The notes beneath the pieces were generated by a model. It did no database searches and had not been told where the DNA came from. It saw nothing but the letters and a program-made list of their open reading frames with translations. A DNA stretch of 64,000 bases from SABI01 sp963663665 (GTDB lineage: Bacteria > Spirochaetota > Spirochaetia > Sphaerochaetales > Sphaerochaetaceae). The stretch's first letter is position 1. The number at the start of each line of letters is the position of its first letter. The stretch spans positions 310,001 through 374,000 of the forward strand of contig CAXXKP010000006.1 of the NCBI GenBank assembly GCA_963663665.2, written 5' to 3'. A program made the translations under genes and the position numbers. Of the stretch, positions 42,154-51,029 are shown one piece after another.

Positions 42154-43574
42154 TACTTACCAGTATGAAAGAATGTTTTCATTGAAATAAAAGCCTTCTT
42201 TTTAGAGAGAAGGATATAAGCAACGAAAGCACTAAGTAAATAGATGAAGGAGATGCCAACTGCTAACCAAAAAAGACGTGGGTCATTGTTAACGTAACTA
42301 AATGCTGGAAGGTTGACACTCAATATGAACGGTATTGCGAGTACAAATACTATTCCAACAGAATACAGGTAATCTGTTGCAGCTGGGGTTTCAAACTCAG
42401 GGTCTACAACTCTCAACAATGCAAGTCCAGTTGGAAGTGTTCCTGTAGCTGTCCCATAAATCAAGAGCATCCGATAAAACTGATGGTCATCGTACAACCT
42501 AGATGCATATGCAGGTAGAATCACTAATGTAATAAGAGCACCGACTAAAGTCAGCACTATGATAGGGAGCCAATAACCCTGTACTGCGACTAATGAGATT
42601 GCGCCAAGTGACGCAGCTACAGTCAAATCAACACTAAAGCCACTTATTCTATTGCAGGTTGAATTATCTATAGTTGTTTCGACTTTAAATAATTTCATCA
42701 ACATTTTCACACCTAAAGCACTAAAAGCACTAAAAATAAAGTTTATCCCCCAAAGAGAATTAGCAAGATCAACGCCCATTGGTCCTATTAAGGAAAGTAA
42801 ACTACTTAAACCTGTTAAGAATCCATAACTAATAAGATATGTTATCATCACGAGAGCAATATGATAGGTGAAGGTATCGAGAGATTCTCCATCCGTCGAC
42901 AGATATGATCCTATTGGTCTTTTTTCTTGGAATCGAGAGAAGAACCCTGTTTTAATCTGATTAGTCTCGACATTTCTATGGTACTCATTTCCGACCCATC
43001 CTCGCTTGATTCCAGTATTAATAAGAACAACCCCCCCGAAGGAGCCTAAAAGGAATCCAATTGCAGCCATCGTGAGACCTACCGAAGGTCCTGCATCAAA
43101 ACCCATACTCTGCCATGTAGAACCAATACTAAATGCCTGACCAGGCCCTAATTCAAATCCTAGAGCCAGAGTAAACCCAATTGCGGGGAATAAATCGGGC
43201 ATTACAGTAGAAATAAGTATTGCAGTAACAAGGAGACCAAAGAATGTTTGTAACCCATATTGACCGATTATAGCGGTTACGTTCTGAGCAAGAATTCTTT
43301 TATTATTCTTTTTATGTTCTCTCTTACCAGTGACACGTAACATCATTGAAATAAAACTAATATTCAAAAGGTGATAGACTAACTCACCAAGATAATTACT
43401 CCCTAAATTTAATAAAGGTGCAAAAAAATTATAGAAGATTAAGAGAAAAATTCCAGCAATTATTGGGGATGGAATCAAAAACTTTTGTAAAAACCTAATT
43501 CTTGCTCTCAAGAGTGCCGCAAATAGGAGCGATAAAGAAATAATCCCAACATGAATAATATAGTTCCAGTTCAT
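42153..43574 (-). CDS. GltS-like sodium/glutamate symporter family protein
   Basis: A 473-residue integral membrane protein with about 12 hydrophobic segments. It shows the GltS-type repeat organisation: LIPSPIIAGIF near the N-terminus, GFELGPGQAFSIGSTWQSMGF, GFLLGSFGGVVLINTGIKRGW in the middle, and GTATGTLPTGLALLRVVDPEF in the second half. GltS imports glutamate with sodium; E. coli GltS is about 400 residues and this one is longer, so the substrate may differ. It abuts plsC (stop and ATG adjacent). Confidence 0.8.
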   Translation of the reverse strand: MNWNYIIHVGIISLSLLFAALLRARIRFLQKFLIPSPIIAGIFLLIFYNFFAPLLNLGSNYLGELVYHLLNISFISMMLRVTGKREHKKNNKRILAQNVTAIIGQYGLQTFFGLLVTAILISTVMPDLFPAIGFTLALGFELGPGQAFSIGSTWQSMGFDAGPSVGLTMAAIGFLLGSFGGVVLINTGIKRGWVGNEYHRNVETNQIKTGFFSRFQEKRPIGSYLSTDGESLDTFTYHIALVMITYLISYGFLTGLSSLLSLIGPMGVDLANSLWGINFIFSAFSALGVKMLMKLFKVETTIDNSTCNRISGFSVDLTVAASLGAISLVAVQGYWLPIIVLTLVGALITLVILPAYASRLYDDHQFYRMLLIYGTATGTLPTGLALLRVVDPEFETPAATDYLYSVGIVFVLAIPFILSVNLPAFSYVNNDPRLFWLAVGISFIYLLSAFVAYILLSKKKAFISMKTFFHTGK

Positions 43575-44789
43575 TTACACACTCTCCTTTAGATTCAAAC
43601 TTTGTTGAATCTGATACAATTCCATATACTTCAGTATAGATTGATTCTGTTTTATTCTAACACGATAGATTTTTTTCATATACGAAAATTCTAAAGTACT
43701 TTTTGCATTTATTATAATTGAAGTAATGTTCTTAAATTCAAAAATAATCTCCTTTTTGTCAAAATGAGCCAGTTTATCTCTGAAAGAAATAACATTAAGA
43801 ATGAAAGCATCTCGAGTAGCTGTTAGCTTAAAATCTTTACTTAGAAGTATAAGCTGTTTTGAAGTTGCATATTGAAACAATACACCCTCGTCCTCTTGGA
43901 AAAGGGGAGTATGATCATGCGTTAAGATAAGTTGTTCTAATTCTGTCCTCTCCCACTGATGCCATGTAGCTATAGAAGGAAATGAAGGTGAATTTTCAAG
44001 TGCGTGTATTTCATCAAACTCATTTAATGCCCACTTTGAATGGCATGAACTGCATTCGAAATTTTTACCTGAACTGACAATCGTTGAAAATTGGGAGCAA
44101 GAAGGGCACGTATAGAAAATATTCTCTATTCCTTCTGCCATTGTATCGCTCAGATAGGGTATTTGATTTTTCTGTTGCCACGATTCATAACTATGAACTA
44201 GATAAGAATTCACCAATTTTGAAATATAACCGACACTCTCTCCTTTAAAATCCTCTGGGTAAAGAACTTTAACCACATGAAGGGTGAGTGGCCCTTTTCG
44301 ACGTTGATAAGACCATCTTGGCCTCACTGCATAGGCTCCTTCAAATTGGAAAATCACAACAGGAACATTAAATAAACGAATCAATTTTGCAGTCGCATCA
44401 TTGATTGGAATGCTTTCACCATCCCAGGTTCTAGTGCCTTCTGGGAAAAAGCCTACAATCCCATTCTCAGCAAGGACCTTCTTTATTCCGCGAATTGTAT
44501 AAATATCTGGTTTACCTTGTTGCTTAGGTATCCCCTTTATCAATGAATCAAATACGTAATTAAGAAATCTATTTTTAAACAAATAGGCTCCCATTACCCA
44601 ATGAATATGGAAAGAAGTAGAAGCCGATAAAAACATAGCATCGTAAGTGTGGGTATGATTCCCAATAACGAGAAACGGTCCTTTTTGGGGAATTTTCTCA
44701 TATCCTTCACATTTTACACCCCAATGATGTAAAAGCCATTTACCGTAAGTAGGTCTCACTAATTTAATTAACCAAGGTGTTTTTGACAT
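43575..44789 (-). CDS. 1-acyl-glycerol-3-phosphate acyltransferase-like protein fused to a zinc ribbon and C-terminal domain
   Basis: A 404-residue fusion. Residues 1-210 are a PlsC-type acyltransferase: GNHTHTYDAMFLSA (HxxxxD motif) and FFPEGTRTWDG, with PVVIFQFEGAYAVRPRW. A four-cysteine zinc ribbon follows at about 230-260 (CPSCSQFST, then CSSCHSKW), and a roughly 140-residue C-terminal domain of unknown type with strands IIFEFKNITSIIINAKSTLEFSY. Typical PlsC proteins end after about 250 residues, so the zinc ribbon and tail are unusual. Probable role is phosphatidic-acid or other membrane-lipid acylation. First gene of a cluster running to ispE. Confidence 0.8.
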   Translation of the reverse strand: MSKTPWLIKLVRPTYGKWLLHHWGVKCEGYEKIPQKGPFLVIGNHTHTYDAMFLSASTSFHIHWVMGAYLFKNRFLNYVFDSLIKGIPKQQGKPDIYTIRGIKKVLAENGIVGFFPEGTRTWDGESIPINDATAKLIRLFNVPVVIFQFEGAYAVRPRWSYQRRKGPLTLHVVKVLYPEDFKGESVGYISKLVNSYLVHSYESWQQKNQIPYLSDTMAEGIENIFYTCPSCSQFSTIVSSGKNFECSSCHSKWALNEFDEIHALENSPSFPSIATWHQWERTELEQLILTHDHTPLFQEDEGVLFQYATSKQLILLSKDFKLTATRDAFILNVISFRDKLAHFDKKEIIFEFKNITSIIINAKSTLEFSYMKKIYRVRIKQNQSILKYMELYQIQQSLNLKESV

Positions 44790-44814
44790 AAACCATCCTT
44801 ATTGTAAATAATAT

Positions 44815-44843
44815 AACATAGTCTCATTTTAGTGTCTATTCAA
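44815..44843 (-). promoter_or_regulatory. promoter of the plsC-like operon
   Basis: On the minus strand TTGAAT (44843-44838), 17 nt, TATGTT (44820-44815), 26 nt before the plsC-like start. Confidence 0.4.
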
Positions 44844-44867
44844 TACTTCAAGGCAAGAGTGAAAGTG

Positions 44868-45917
44868 TCAAAAAACGGTGAAAGGATATTCTCCAATCAC
44901 GTTTTCAACAGTGTCGTCGATACACATTGGACTAGGAACAAAGACTGAGAAATCGGTATGAAACACTTCATTTACCCTCTCACCGAGTAGATAATCAAGA
45001 TGAGATTCCTTTACATCATGTTCTCTCAAAGTTTGAATAAGCCTCAGAGTTCCTCCAAATCCCGGGATACCTGAAGCCCCTAGTAGTTTATCTTTCATTG
45101 TGTGAGGAGCATGGTCGCTCTCTATCCAGTCTATCGAACCGTTTAGTAGGCCATGAAAAACTGCCTTTTGATGTTCAATTGACCTTAAAGGAGGATTTAC
45201 TTTTGCGAGCAATCCTTTTGTATTCATTATTGATTCATTAAGAAGAGCGTGGTGTGCTGTTGCTCCACAGGTAATATCCATCCCTTTACTTTTATGATAA
45301 GAAACCATTTCAATCGCATCTTTTGTTGAGATATGGCAAATATGTAAAGTTCCTTTAAATCCACTCTCCTTACAAAGAGTTATTTGTTTTTCTACAGAAG
45401 CAATTTCTGCCTCCACAGGGCGTGCATATGTATGCGAAATAGGATTTTCGAGATCGAACAGATCATTCTTTATAAAAGCCTCATCCTCACAGTGTACAGC
45501 AAGGACTCCTTTATATTGACTTCTTTTGAGAGCTTCATATACCTCTCTTAGAAGGTGTGAAGTAGTAATTCCCATATGGCCTGTTGAATGTCCTGCGAAA
45601 AGCTTTAATCCAATGAGGTGTGGAAAAAGGTGCTCGTGTAACGTTACTAAGGTCTCTATTTGAGAAGGGTCACTTGTAATTCCTCCATAGACACAGTAGT
45701 TTATTTCAATATTCTGCTCACGTGCTATCTCCTTCGCACATTTTTGTCCTTCTTCAATACGTTTGGCAATAATGTGAGGAAATGTAAGGGCAGGAGAGGT
45801 ATTCGGCATATCAAAAATAGTTGTGAACCCTGCGGTTGAAGCTACCATCAGAGCATGTTTAATTGTTTCTTTTTCCAACTGGTCCCAATCCCTAGCATGT
45901 ACATGTGGGTCTATCAT
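44868..45917 (-). CDS. pyrC: dihydroorotase
   Basis: A 349-residue amidohydrolase catalysing the third pyrimidine step. The N-terminal metal site is IDPHVHARD; the others are HCEDEA, ICHIS, and the catalytic Asp in ESDHAPHTMKDK. The short DMPNTSPALTF segment near the N-terminus carries the substrate Asn. The protein starts directly at the metal motif, so it lacks the N-terminal beta-sandwich found in longer dihydroorotases. Its ATG overlaps the pyrDK stop (ATGA). Last gene of the pyr operon. Confidence 0.92.
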   Translation of the reverse strand: MIDPHVHARDWDQLEKETIKHALMVASTAGFTTIFDMPNTSPALTFPHIIAKRIEEGQKCAKEIAREQNIEINYCVYGGITSDPSQIETLVTLHEHLFPHLIGLKLFAGHSTGHMGITTSHLLREVYEALKRSQYKGVLAVHCEDEAFIKNDLFDLENPISHTYARPVEAEIASVEKQITLCKESGFKGTLHICHISTKDAIEMVSYHKSKGMDITCGATAHHALLNESIMNTKGLLAKVNPPLRSIEHQKAVFHGLLNGSIDWIESDHAPHTMKDKLLGASGIPGFGGTLRLIQTLREHDVKESHLDYLLGERVNEVFHTDFSVFVPSPMCIDDTVENVIGEYPFTVF

Positions 45918-47665
45918 AATAAATCTGGAGCCTCCTTCACAATGTATTCATATGAAACAAATGTGCCCCATTGGCAAGTAAGACGATCACCACAAGCGCA
46001 TTCACCGCACATCCCAATTCCACACATCGTATTTAGCTCTAATGAAAGATAAATATGAGAGGGGTCCATTTTCTTAAGGAGAAGTTGCTCTACTGCTTTT
46101 TTCATGAAAATACTAGGACCTACAATATAGGAACTAAAGGTTTCTTGATTATGAACTAGCTCCTGAATAGAAGAGAGAACCCTTCCAACTATACCGTTAT
46201 CAGGAATGATTTGAACATCACTGTAGAGGGCAACTTCTTTTTCAATTACATTAAGAGAAGCCTCTCTCTTTTCACTCGTTCCAACAAGGGTCTGAACTTT
46301 CACTCCTTTTTCACTCAACTTCTTCGCAACAGGTGGAAGCACTGCAATACCGGTCCCACCGGCAATCAATAGTGAGTTCTCCCTTGGATCGATAATCACA
46401 GGAGCGCCATAAAGACCCCTTACATAAAGGCTCTCTCCAATAGACAGCTCACTTAGAGCTAATGTAACCTTACCTTTCACTTTGATAATAAAAGTTAAAG
46501 GGTTAGATTTTGCAATAGAGAATGGTTTTTCACCAATTGAAGGAAGCCAAAGAAAGACAAACTCGCCCCCATTGTATTCTAACTCTCCGTCGAGAGTTAG
46601 GATAACAGTATCATGACCAATCTCTTCTTTGTGAATGAGAGTATGTTTCTTGTAGTCCATACTTCTCTCTCTTATCATCACAGGAGAAATATGTATTAGT
46701 CGTTCCTCACCCTTTATGAGATGTATTGCATTATTTGTTAATTGTTCTGTGAATAGAGGCCAATCTTTTTGATGAACTTTAGCAAACGCGGAGCCGATAC
46801 CGACTACATCACTACCACTTTTGATCATTTCCACAAGATTCTCAGAACTACTCACTCCTCCCATACCGAGGAGAGGCACTCTAGGTCCAATAGATTCTCT
46901 TACTTCTTTTATGCACTCGATTGCTCGAGAGAATATCCAATTGCCACTCATTCCCCCTTTACCACCGAGATTATTTTGCAAAATTGGAGTATGAGAATCC
47001 TCACACATGTGGACCTCGGGCCCTACAGTGTTAATAAGAGAGAGCCCATCTGCCCCTGAGGTAACAAGAGAAAGTGCGATTTCCCCGATATCATCAACAT
47101 TAGGGGTGAGTTTTGGGAAAATTAGTGCATCAATCTCACCAACAGCCTCTCTAATACGCCTCATATATTCACTACTAATAACTTTAGAACATCCAATACT
47201 AGAACCGTATCCACTCTCAGCATGAGGGCAACTGAAATTAAGCTCAATGATATCTGCAACTGGGTTAAACTTTTTAATAAGAGTAATAAAATCTTCAATG
47301 CTACTAGCAGAGACTGAAACGTTAAGAAATGCTCTAAAGGAATGAGTTTCTCTTAACCTTTCTAAATCTCTATAGGCAGAGACCATCCCGGGATTTCTTA
47401 AGCCAACAGAGTTGCCAAAGCTGCCTTCTTCCATTTCGCATATTATTGGTTCTCTATTGCCATTGTTTGGAGAAACCTGGAAACTCTTAGTTGTAATAAC
47501 GCTCATTTGCGGGAGATTTTGATCTACATACCGAACCAATTGTGGTTTTGTTGATAAAACGCCACTTACAGTTGAAAGAGAGATAAGAGAGGGGTTTAAA
47601 AGAATTCTTTTATGCCGTTGATAAAAGAATTCTTTGAGTGCTTGTTTCTTGTGCGTATAAGCCAT
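45914..47665 (-). CDS. pyrD: dihydroorotate dehydrogenase PyrD fused to electron-transfer subunit PyrK
   Basis: A 583-residue fusion. Residues 1-320 form class 1 PyrD: SVITTKSFQ, ELNFSCPHAE with the class 1B active-site Cys, FPKLTPNV, LSLINTVG and GMGGVSSSENLVEMIKSGSDVVGIG. Residues about 330-583 form PyrK: FAD-binding KPFSIAKS, the NAD site LLIAGGTGIAVLPP, and a terminal 2Fe-2S motif CGIGMCGECACG. It oxidises dihydroorotate and passes electrons to NAD. The two are normally separate polypeptides in Gram-positive bacteria. ATG 47665 overlaps the pyrF stop (TGATG). Confidence 0.93.
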   Translation of the reverse strand: MAYTHKKQALKEFFYQRHKRILLNPSLISLSTVSGVLSTKPQLVRYVDQNLPQMSVITTKSFQVSPNNGNREPIICEMEEGSFGNSVGLRNPGMVSAYRDLERLRETHSFRAFLNVSVSASSIEDFITLIKKFNPVADIIELNFSCPHAESGYGSSIGCSKVISSEYMRRIREAVGEIDALIFPKLTPNVDDIGEIALSLVTSGADGLSLINTVGPEVHMCEDSHTPILQNNLGGKGGMSGNWIFSRAIECIKEVRESIGPRVPLLGMGGVSSSENLVEMIKSGSDVVGIGSAFAKVHQKDWPLFTEQLTNNAIHLIKGEERLIHISPVMIRERSMDYKKHTLIHKEEIGHDTVILTLDGELEYNGGEFVFLWLPSIGEKPFSIAKSNPLTFIIKVKGKVTLALSELSIGESLYVRGLYGAPVIIDPRENSLLIAGGTGIAVLPPVAKKLSEKGVKVQTLVGTSEKREASLNVIEKEVALYSDVQIIPDNGIVGRVLSSIQELVHNQETFSSYIVGPSIFMKKAVEQLLLKKMDPSHIYLSLELNTMCGIGMCGECACGDRLTCQWGTFVSYEYIVKEAPDLL

Positions 47666-48558
47666 CAAATAGAGGTCTCCTCAAGTAATTTATCAATGTT
47701 TGAAATACATCTATCTAACCAAGAAGAAGGTGCTGGAGCAACCTTCCATGGATGAGTAAGTGAACTTGAACTATTGATTCGTGCGAGGTTAAGAGGGTAC
47801 TTAGCTTCACGTAAAGTATTGAGAGTCATCTGAGCACTCGCACCTTGTGAACCCACACCTGGAATAAGAAGTGGAATCTCTAGTGGTGCATAATAAGTCG
47901 CAATTTCCTTAAGCTCATCAAGGTGAGTAGCTCCAACTACAGCGCCAATAGTACCATTCTTTTTAGCCCATGAAGCAATTTTATGAGAAACAGCCATGTA
48001 AAGAGGATAGATCTCTTGTTCATCTACAGTATCTATAATCATCAGTTGTTGAAAATCTCTACCTCCAGGATTACTTGTTCTGTTTAGAACATAAACACCT
48101 TTCTCGTAATGACTTCCCTCCACAAAAGGGAGAACTGAATCGCTACCCATGTAAGGACTGACAGTTACAGAATCTGCTTTCCATACATCAAAGGCTTCTT
48201 GAGCGTAGTTAGCACTGCTTGTGGCAATATCACCTCTTTTCGAATCAAAGATAATTGGTATACTAGGGAAATGCAAACTTAATAATTCAAAGATTCTAGA
48301 AAGGGCAAGGGACCCTTCAAAAGTACCTTCTCTTGGATTATCAAGGGCATGGTAATAGCCTACGTTTGGTTTGAATGCTGCTGGAGATAAATTGTATTTC
48401 ACCATCGCATTGAAAAGTTCTTCAAAGTAATTAACAACATCTGCATAAATATCTCCACTGCGGTCTGGAAGAACTTCCCATTTCACATCAAGTCCCATAC
48501 ATGCACAATTCTTTACTTTAGATGCACTTTCTATGAGCATTTGTTTATAATTTGACAC
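47665..48558 (-). CDS. pyrF: orotidine 5'-phosphate decarboxylase (type 2)
   Basis: A 297-residue enzyme catalysing the last step to UMP. It has CMGLDVKWEVLP at the N-terminus, KPNVGYYHALD, the catalytic IPIIFDSKRGDIATSSANYAQEAF (Asp-Lys-Asp set) and a C-terminal LLIPGVGSQGASA with PLNLARINSSSS. The length and this arrangement indicate the longer type 2 family. Operon member between pyrE and pyrDK. Confidence 0.93.
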   Translation of the reverse strand: MSNYKQMLIESASKVKNCACMGLDVKWEVLPDRSGDIYADVVNYFEELFNAMVKYNLSPAAFKPNVGYYHALDNPREGTFEGSLALSRIFELLSLHFPSIPIIFDSKRGDIATSSANYAQEAFDVWKADSVTVSPYMGSDSVLPFVEGSHYEKGVYVLNRTSNPGGRDFQQLMIIDTVDEQEIYPLYMAVSHKIASWAKKNGTIGAVVGATHLDELKEIATYYAPLEIPLLIPGVGSQGASAQMTLNTLREAKYPLNLARINSSSSLTHPWKVAPAPSSWLDRCISNIDKLLEETSI

Positions 48559-48570
48559 TTTTTCCCTCTT

Positions 48571-49257
48571 TTATAAAAAATTATTCTTTTTTCCCCATCC
48601 AAATGGATCCATTCTCCATTCAACAAGAAGAGACATATCGTTCTCATCAAGATATCCTGCTTCATGTGCGGTTGCAAGCATAGACTCATAATCTAGTAGT
48701 GAAATTGATGTGCAAGTAGGCTTTAAAGAATCAAAGGCCTCCTTTGAAGCTCCAAGCTGGTAGGTAAATATTGATAAACAATAAGGAACGAGTGCCCCTT
48801 CCTCTCTTAAAGCACTCACTGCGGCAATAGAGGATCCTCCTGTTGAGATAAGGTCTTCAATAAGAAGGACCTGTTTACCTTGAAGTGTAAGAGAAGGTCC
48901 AATTCCTTCAATCTGATTTTTGAGTCCATGATCCTTTCCACTTGAGCGAACATAAATAAGTGGTAGTTGAAGTAAATCACTTAGCGTCGTTGCATGAGGA
49001 ATTCCTGCTGTACTAGTTCCAGCAATAATAGAAAAATCAGTATCAATTGTATCAAGAATTTCTTTAAATCCTCTTGCTATAAGACTCCGGGCTTCACTAT
49101 CAGCTAAGAGCCTTCTATTATCATTATATATAGGCATTCTGTATCCACTTGCCCAACGAAAAGGATCTTGAGGCGAGAGCTTGATAGCTTCCATTTTAAA
49201 TGCTTTTTTCGCGATTTCTCTTCCAAATTCTTGTTGTATCTCAATGATTTTCTTCAT
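48571..49257 (-). CDS. pyrE: orotate phosphoribosyltransferase
   Basis: A 228-residue type I PRTase that joins orotate and PRPP. Residues RWASGYRMPIYNDNRRL bind orotate, and the PRPP motif is VLLIEDLISTGGSSIAA; IAGTSTAGIPHATTLSDLLQLPLIYVRSSGKDHG covers the conserved catalytic loop. I start it at ATG 49257, where GGAG lies 8 nt upstream; the longer frame to 49389 overlaps pyrBI. 4 nt separate it from the pyrBI stop. Confidence 0.93.
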   Translation of the reverse strand: MKKIIEIQQEFGREIAKKAFKMEAIKLSPQDPFRWASGYRMPIYNDNRRLLADSEARSLIARGFKEILDTIDTDFSIIAGTSTAGIPHATTLSDLLQLPLIYVRSSGKDHGLKNQIEGIGPSLTLQGKQVLLIEDLISTGGSSIAAVSALREEGALVPYCLSIFTYQLGASKEAFDSLKPTCTSISLLDYESMLATAHEAGYLDENDMSLLVEWRMDPFGWGKKNNFL

Positions 49258-49261
49258 GTGT

Positions 49262-50851
49262 TTATCTCCAAATAGTGTGGTAATCATGCTCGCTTTGACA
49301 ATATGCGCATACGTAACGATTATCTTTTGTTCTATAAAAACGAGGTGGAACACCTTCATTCTGATTAGGATGTGAAATACAGGCTTCATTCGTACAAGCT
49401 AAATCATCAAAATTATAAATTCTGGGTGGTAAGTGTGTTCTAAATTTTGCTTCAATCTTTCCATCTTTTATGATATTGAGTGTTGCACCTGCTGCAACGG
49501 CAGCAAGTCTTTTTAATTCTTTTCGAGAAAATTCACTAATACCTGGCCTAAATATGATGCCTTTGTATTGGTTCTCTTCTTTTTTACTTGTAGAGACCCA
49601 CTCACCCCCTTTCTCATTATCCAAAGAGAGGACCTTTATAATAAGTGCCATATGTTTTCTAATTACTGAAGGAGATTCGCCTTTTCCTATATGGTCAATA
49701 ACGATACCATTTCGAATAGGGCGAACGCCTTCACTCACTGTTTCATGATCTTTATGACTATAAAGGTGTTGAGGGACCTCTACAATGTATTCTTCATCAT
49801 TTCTTTCATATACGGTTTCTTTGCCAGTAAAATCTTCTCCTATCTTTCCCGCAATCATAGATAAAAGGACTATTCTCACATACATGCCGTTAATTGATTG
49901 CCTTTCATATCCATTAAAGGATGTTTCATCCACAAAGGTAGGAATAGTAGGATGAACTCTGTGTCTAGGTAGTGGATGGTAAAATTTTGAATCTTTTGGG
50001 ATTTGGGAGAAATACTCTTTTTGGAAAGTTACTTTATTTCTTAACTCTACTTCTCTTTTTAATATTTTCTCCCCCATTCTTTCTAACTGAGGGCGAGTAA
50101 AATACCACTTCGAGGAGATATCTTTTTGACTAAGATATTCTTCGATTGAGTCAAAAACACGAATTTCAAACCCATTATTCTTCATCTTTTCAATGTAATA
50201 TTCTGGCATTGCGAGTTCTGGTGGAGCGATAAGATCAACTTTTACTTTATTGAAAAGAGTAAGCCCGTTAGCTTTAGAGTGTACTGTTCGCCCGTGATAG
50301 AGATCCCCTACCAGCGCTAAGTGAATCTGCCGTGTATCAAAGTCGTTATCTTCCAAGAATGTGAATTCATCAAGGAGTTCTTGAGTAGGATGCTCGTGTT
50401 TACCATCTCCTGCGTTTATAAATGCTGGAATTCTCAGTAGGTTATTTCTTTTTGCAAAAGATGCAGAAGATTCGTGTAGCCAAGTACAAACTCCCTCTAA
50501 CTTACTTCGTATGATAAAAACACTATTTTGATAACCAGCAAGAGTGTTAAAGGTGTCTGCATAACTTTCTCCTTTATTAAAACTTGAGGTATCTACAGCC
50601 AAATCACTTACTTTTACTTTATGAAACGCTGCGGCATTTCTAAATGATTCTCTTGTTCGAGTACTATCTTCTAGAAATACTTCATAAATACCAAAATCTG
50701 AGTTATTAATCCTATACTGACTCAAAATTTCTTCTTGGTTATTAATAAATGCATCTTTGAGTATTTTTGTTTTCTCAAAAAGATACCTTCTTTCAGCGAT
50801 ACTCATATCATCTATGACACTCAGTGTACGCGAAGTAAAAATATTACTCAT
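49262..50851 (-). CDS. pyrB: aspartate carbamoyltransferase catalytic-regulatory fusion (PyrB-PyrI)
   Basis: A 529-residue fusion. Residues 1-350 are catalytic ATCase: FLEDSTRTRESFRNAA (carbamoyl phosphate), GDGKHEHPTQELLDEF, LVGDLYHGRTVHS and FYHPLPRHRV. Residues 370-529 are a PyrI-like regulatory chain with an allosteric part (VSEGVRPIRNGIVIDHIGKG) and a four-Cys zinc site (CTNEAC and YVCAYC). Such fusions are known in Treponema and Thermotoga. Nucleotide control of activity is expected. Start ATG 50851 follows GGGAGGAG; a TTG one codon earlier lies too close. Confidence 0.95.
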   Translation of the reverse strand: MSNIFTSRTLSVIDDMSIAERRYLFEKTKILKDAFINNQEEILSQYRINNSDFGIYEVFLEDSTRTRESFRNAAAFHKVKVSDLAVDTSSFNKGESYADTFNTLAGYQNSVFIIRSKLEGVCTWLHESSASFAKRNNLLRIPAFINAGDGKHEHPTQELLDEFTFLEDNDFDTRQIHLALVGDLYHGRTVHSKANGLTLFNKVKVDLIAPPELAMPEYYIEKMKNNGFEIRVFDSIEEYLSQKDISSKWYFTRPQLERMGEKILKREVELRNKVTFQKEYFSQIPKDSKFYHPLPRHRVHPTIPTFVDETSFNGYERQSINGMYVRIVLLSMIAGKIGEDFTGKETVYERNDEEYIVEVPQHLYSHKDHETVSEGVRPIRNGIVIDHIGKGESPSVIRKHMALIIKVLSLDNEKGGEWVSTSKKEENQYKGIIFRPGISEFSRKELKRLAAVAAGATLNIIKDGKIEAKFRTHLPPRIYNFDDLACTNEACISHPNQNEGVPPRFYRTKDNRYVCAYCQSEHDYHTIWR

Positions 50852-50869
50852 CAACTCCTCCCTATCAAT

Positions 50870-50965
50870 TCAACAATTTTGACAATAAAAAAGCCGGTAA
50901 AACCGGCTTATAATATTCAATAATGAGTCAAACTTAATCTTAATCTTATGAAAGCCATTTTGCAT
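50870..50965 (-). CDS. possible pyrBI leader peptide (31 aa)
   Basis: A frame MQNGFHKIKIKFDSL... of 31 codons, starting at 50965 and running through the terminator hairpin to a TGA 19 nt before pyrB. Its arrangement resembles the E. coli pyrBI leader, where ribosomes translating the leader keep the hairpin from forming when UTP is scarce. Two alternatives end just before the hairpin: 24 codons (50991-50917) and 13 codons (50958-50917). The AGAGAG upstream is a weak SD, so which is translated is uncertain. Confidence 0.35.
   Translation of the reverse strand: MQNGFHKIKIKFDSLLNIISRFYRLFYCQNC
50887..50909 (-). terminator. intrinsic terminator / putative attenuator of the pyr operon
   Basis: On the minus strand AAGCCGGT / ACCGGCTT (8 bp, 3-nt loop) is followed by six T residues, 36 nt before the pyrB ATG. 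A promoter lies upstream of it at 51001-51029, so transcripts from that promoter must read through it: this is the layout of an attenuator. It may also end the wzc transcript. Confidence 0.8.
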
Positions 50966-51000
50966 GAGCTCTCTTTGTTTTGTTCTTTCATCAATCAAAC

Positions 51001-51029
51001 ATCATAACAAAAGATTGATCGTTTGTCTA
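51001..51029 (-). promoter_or_regulatory. promoter of the pyr operon leader
   Basis: On the minus strand TAGACA (51029-51024), 17 nt, TATGAT (51006-51001), both one mismatch from consensus. The -35 overlaps the stop codon of the wzc-like gene. The predicted start is about 85 nt before the attenuator hairpin. Confidence 0.65.
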
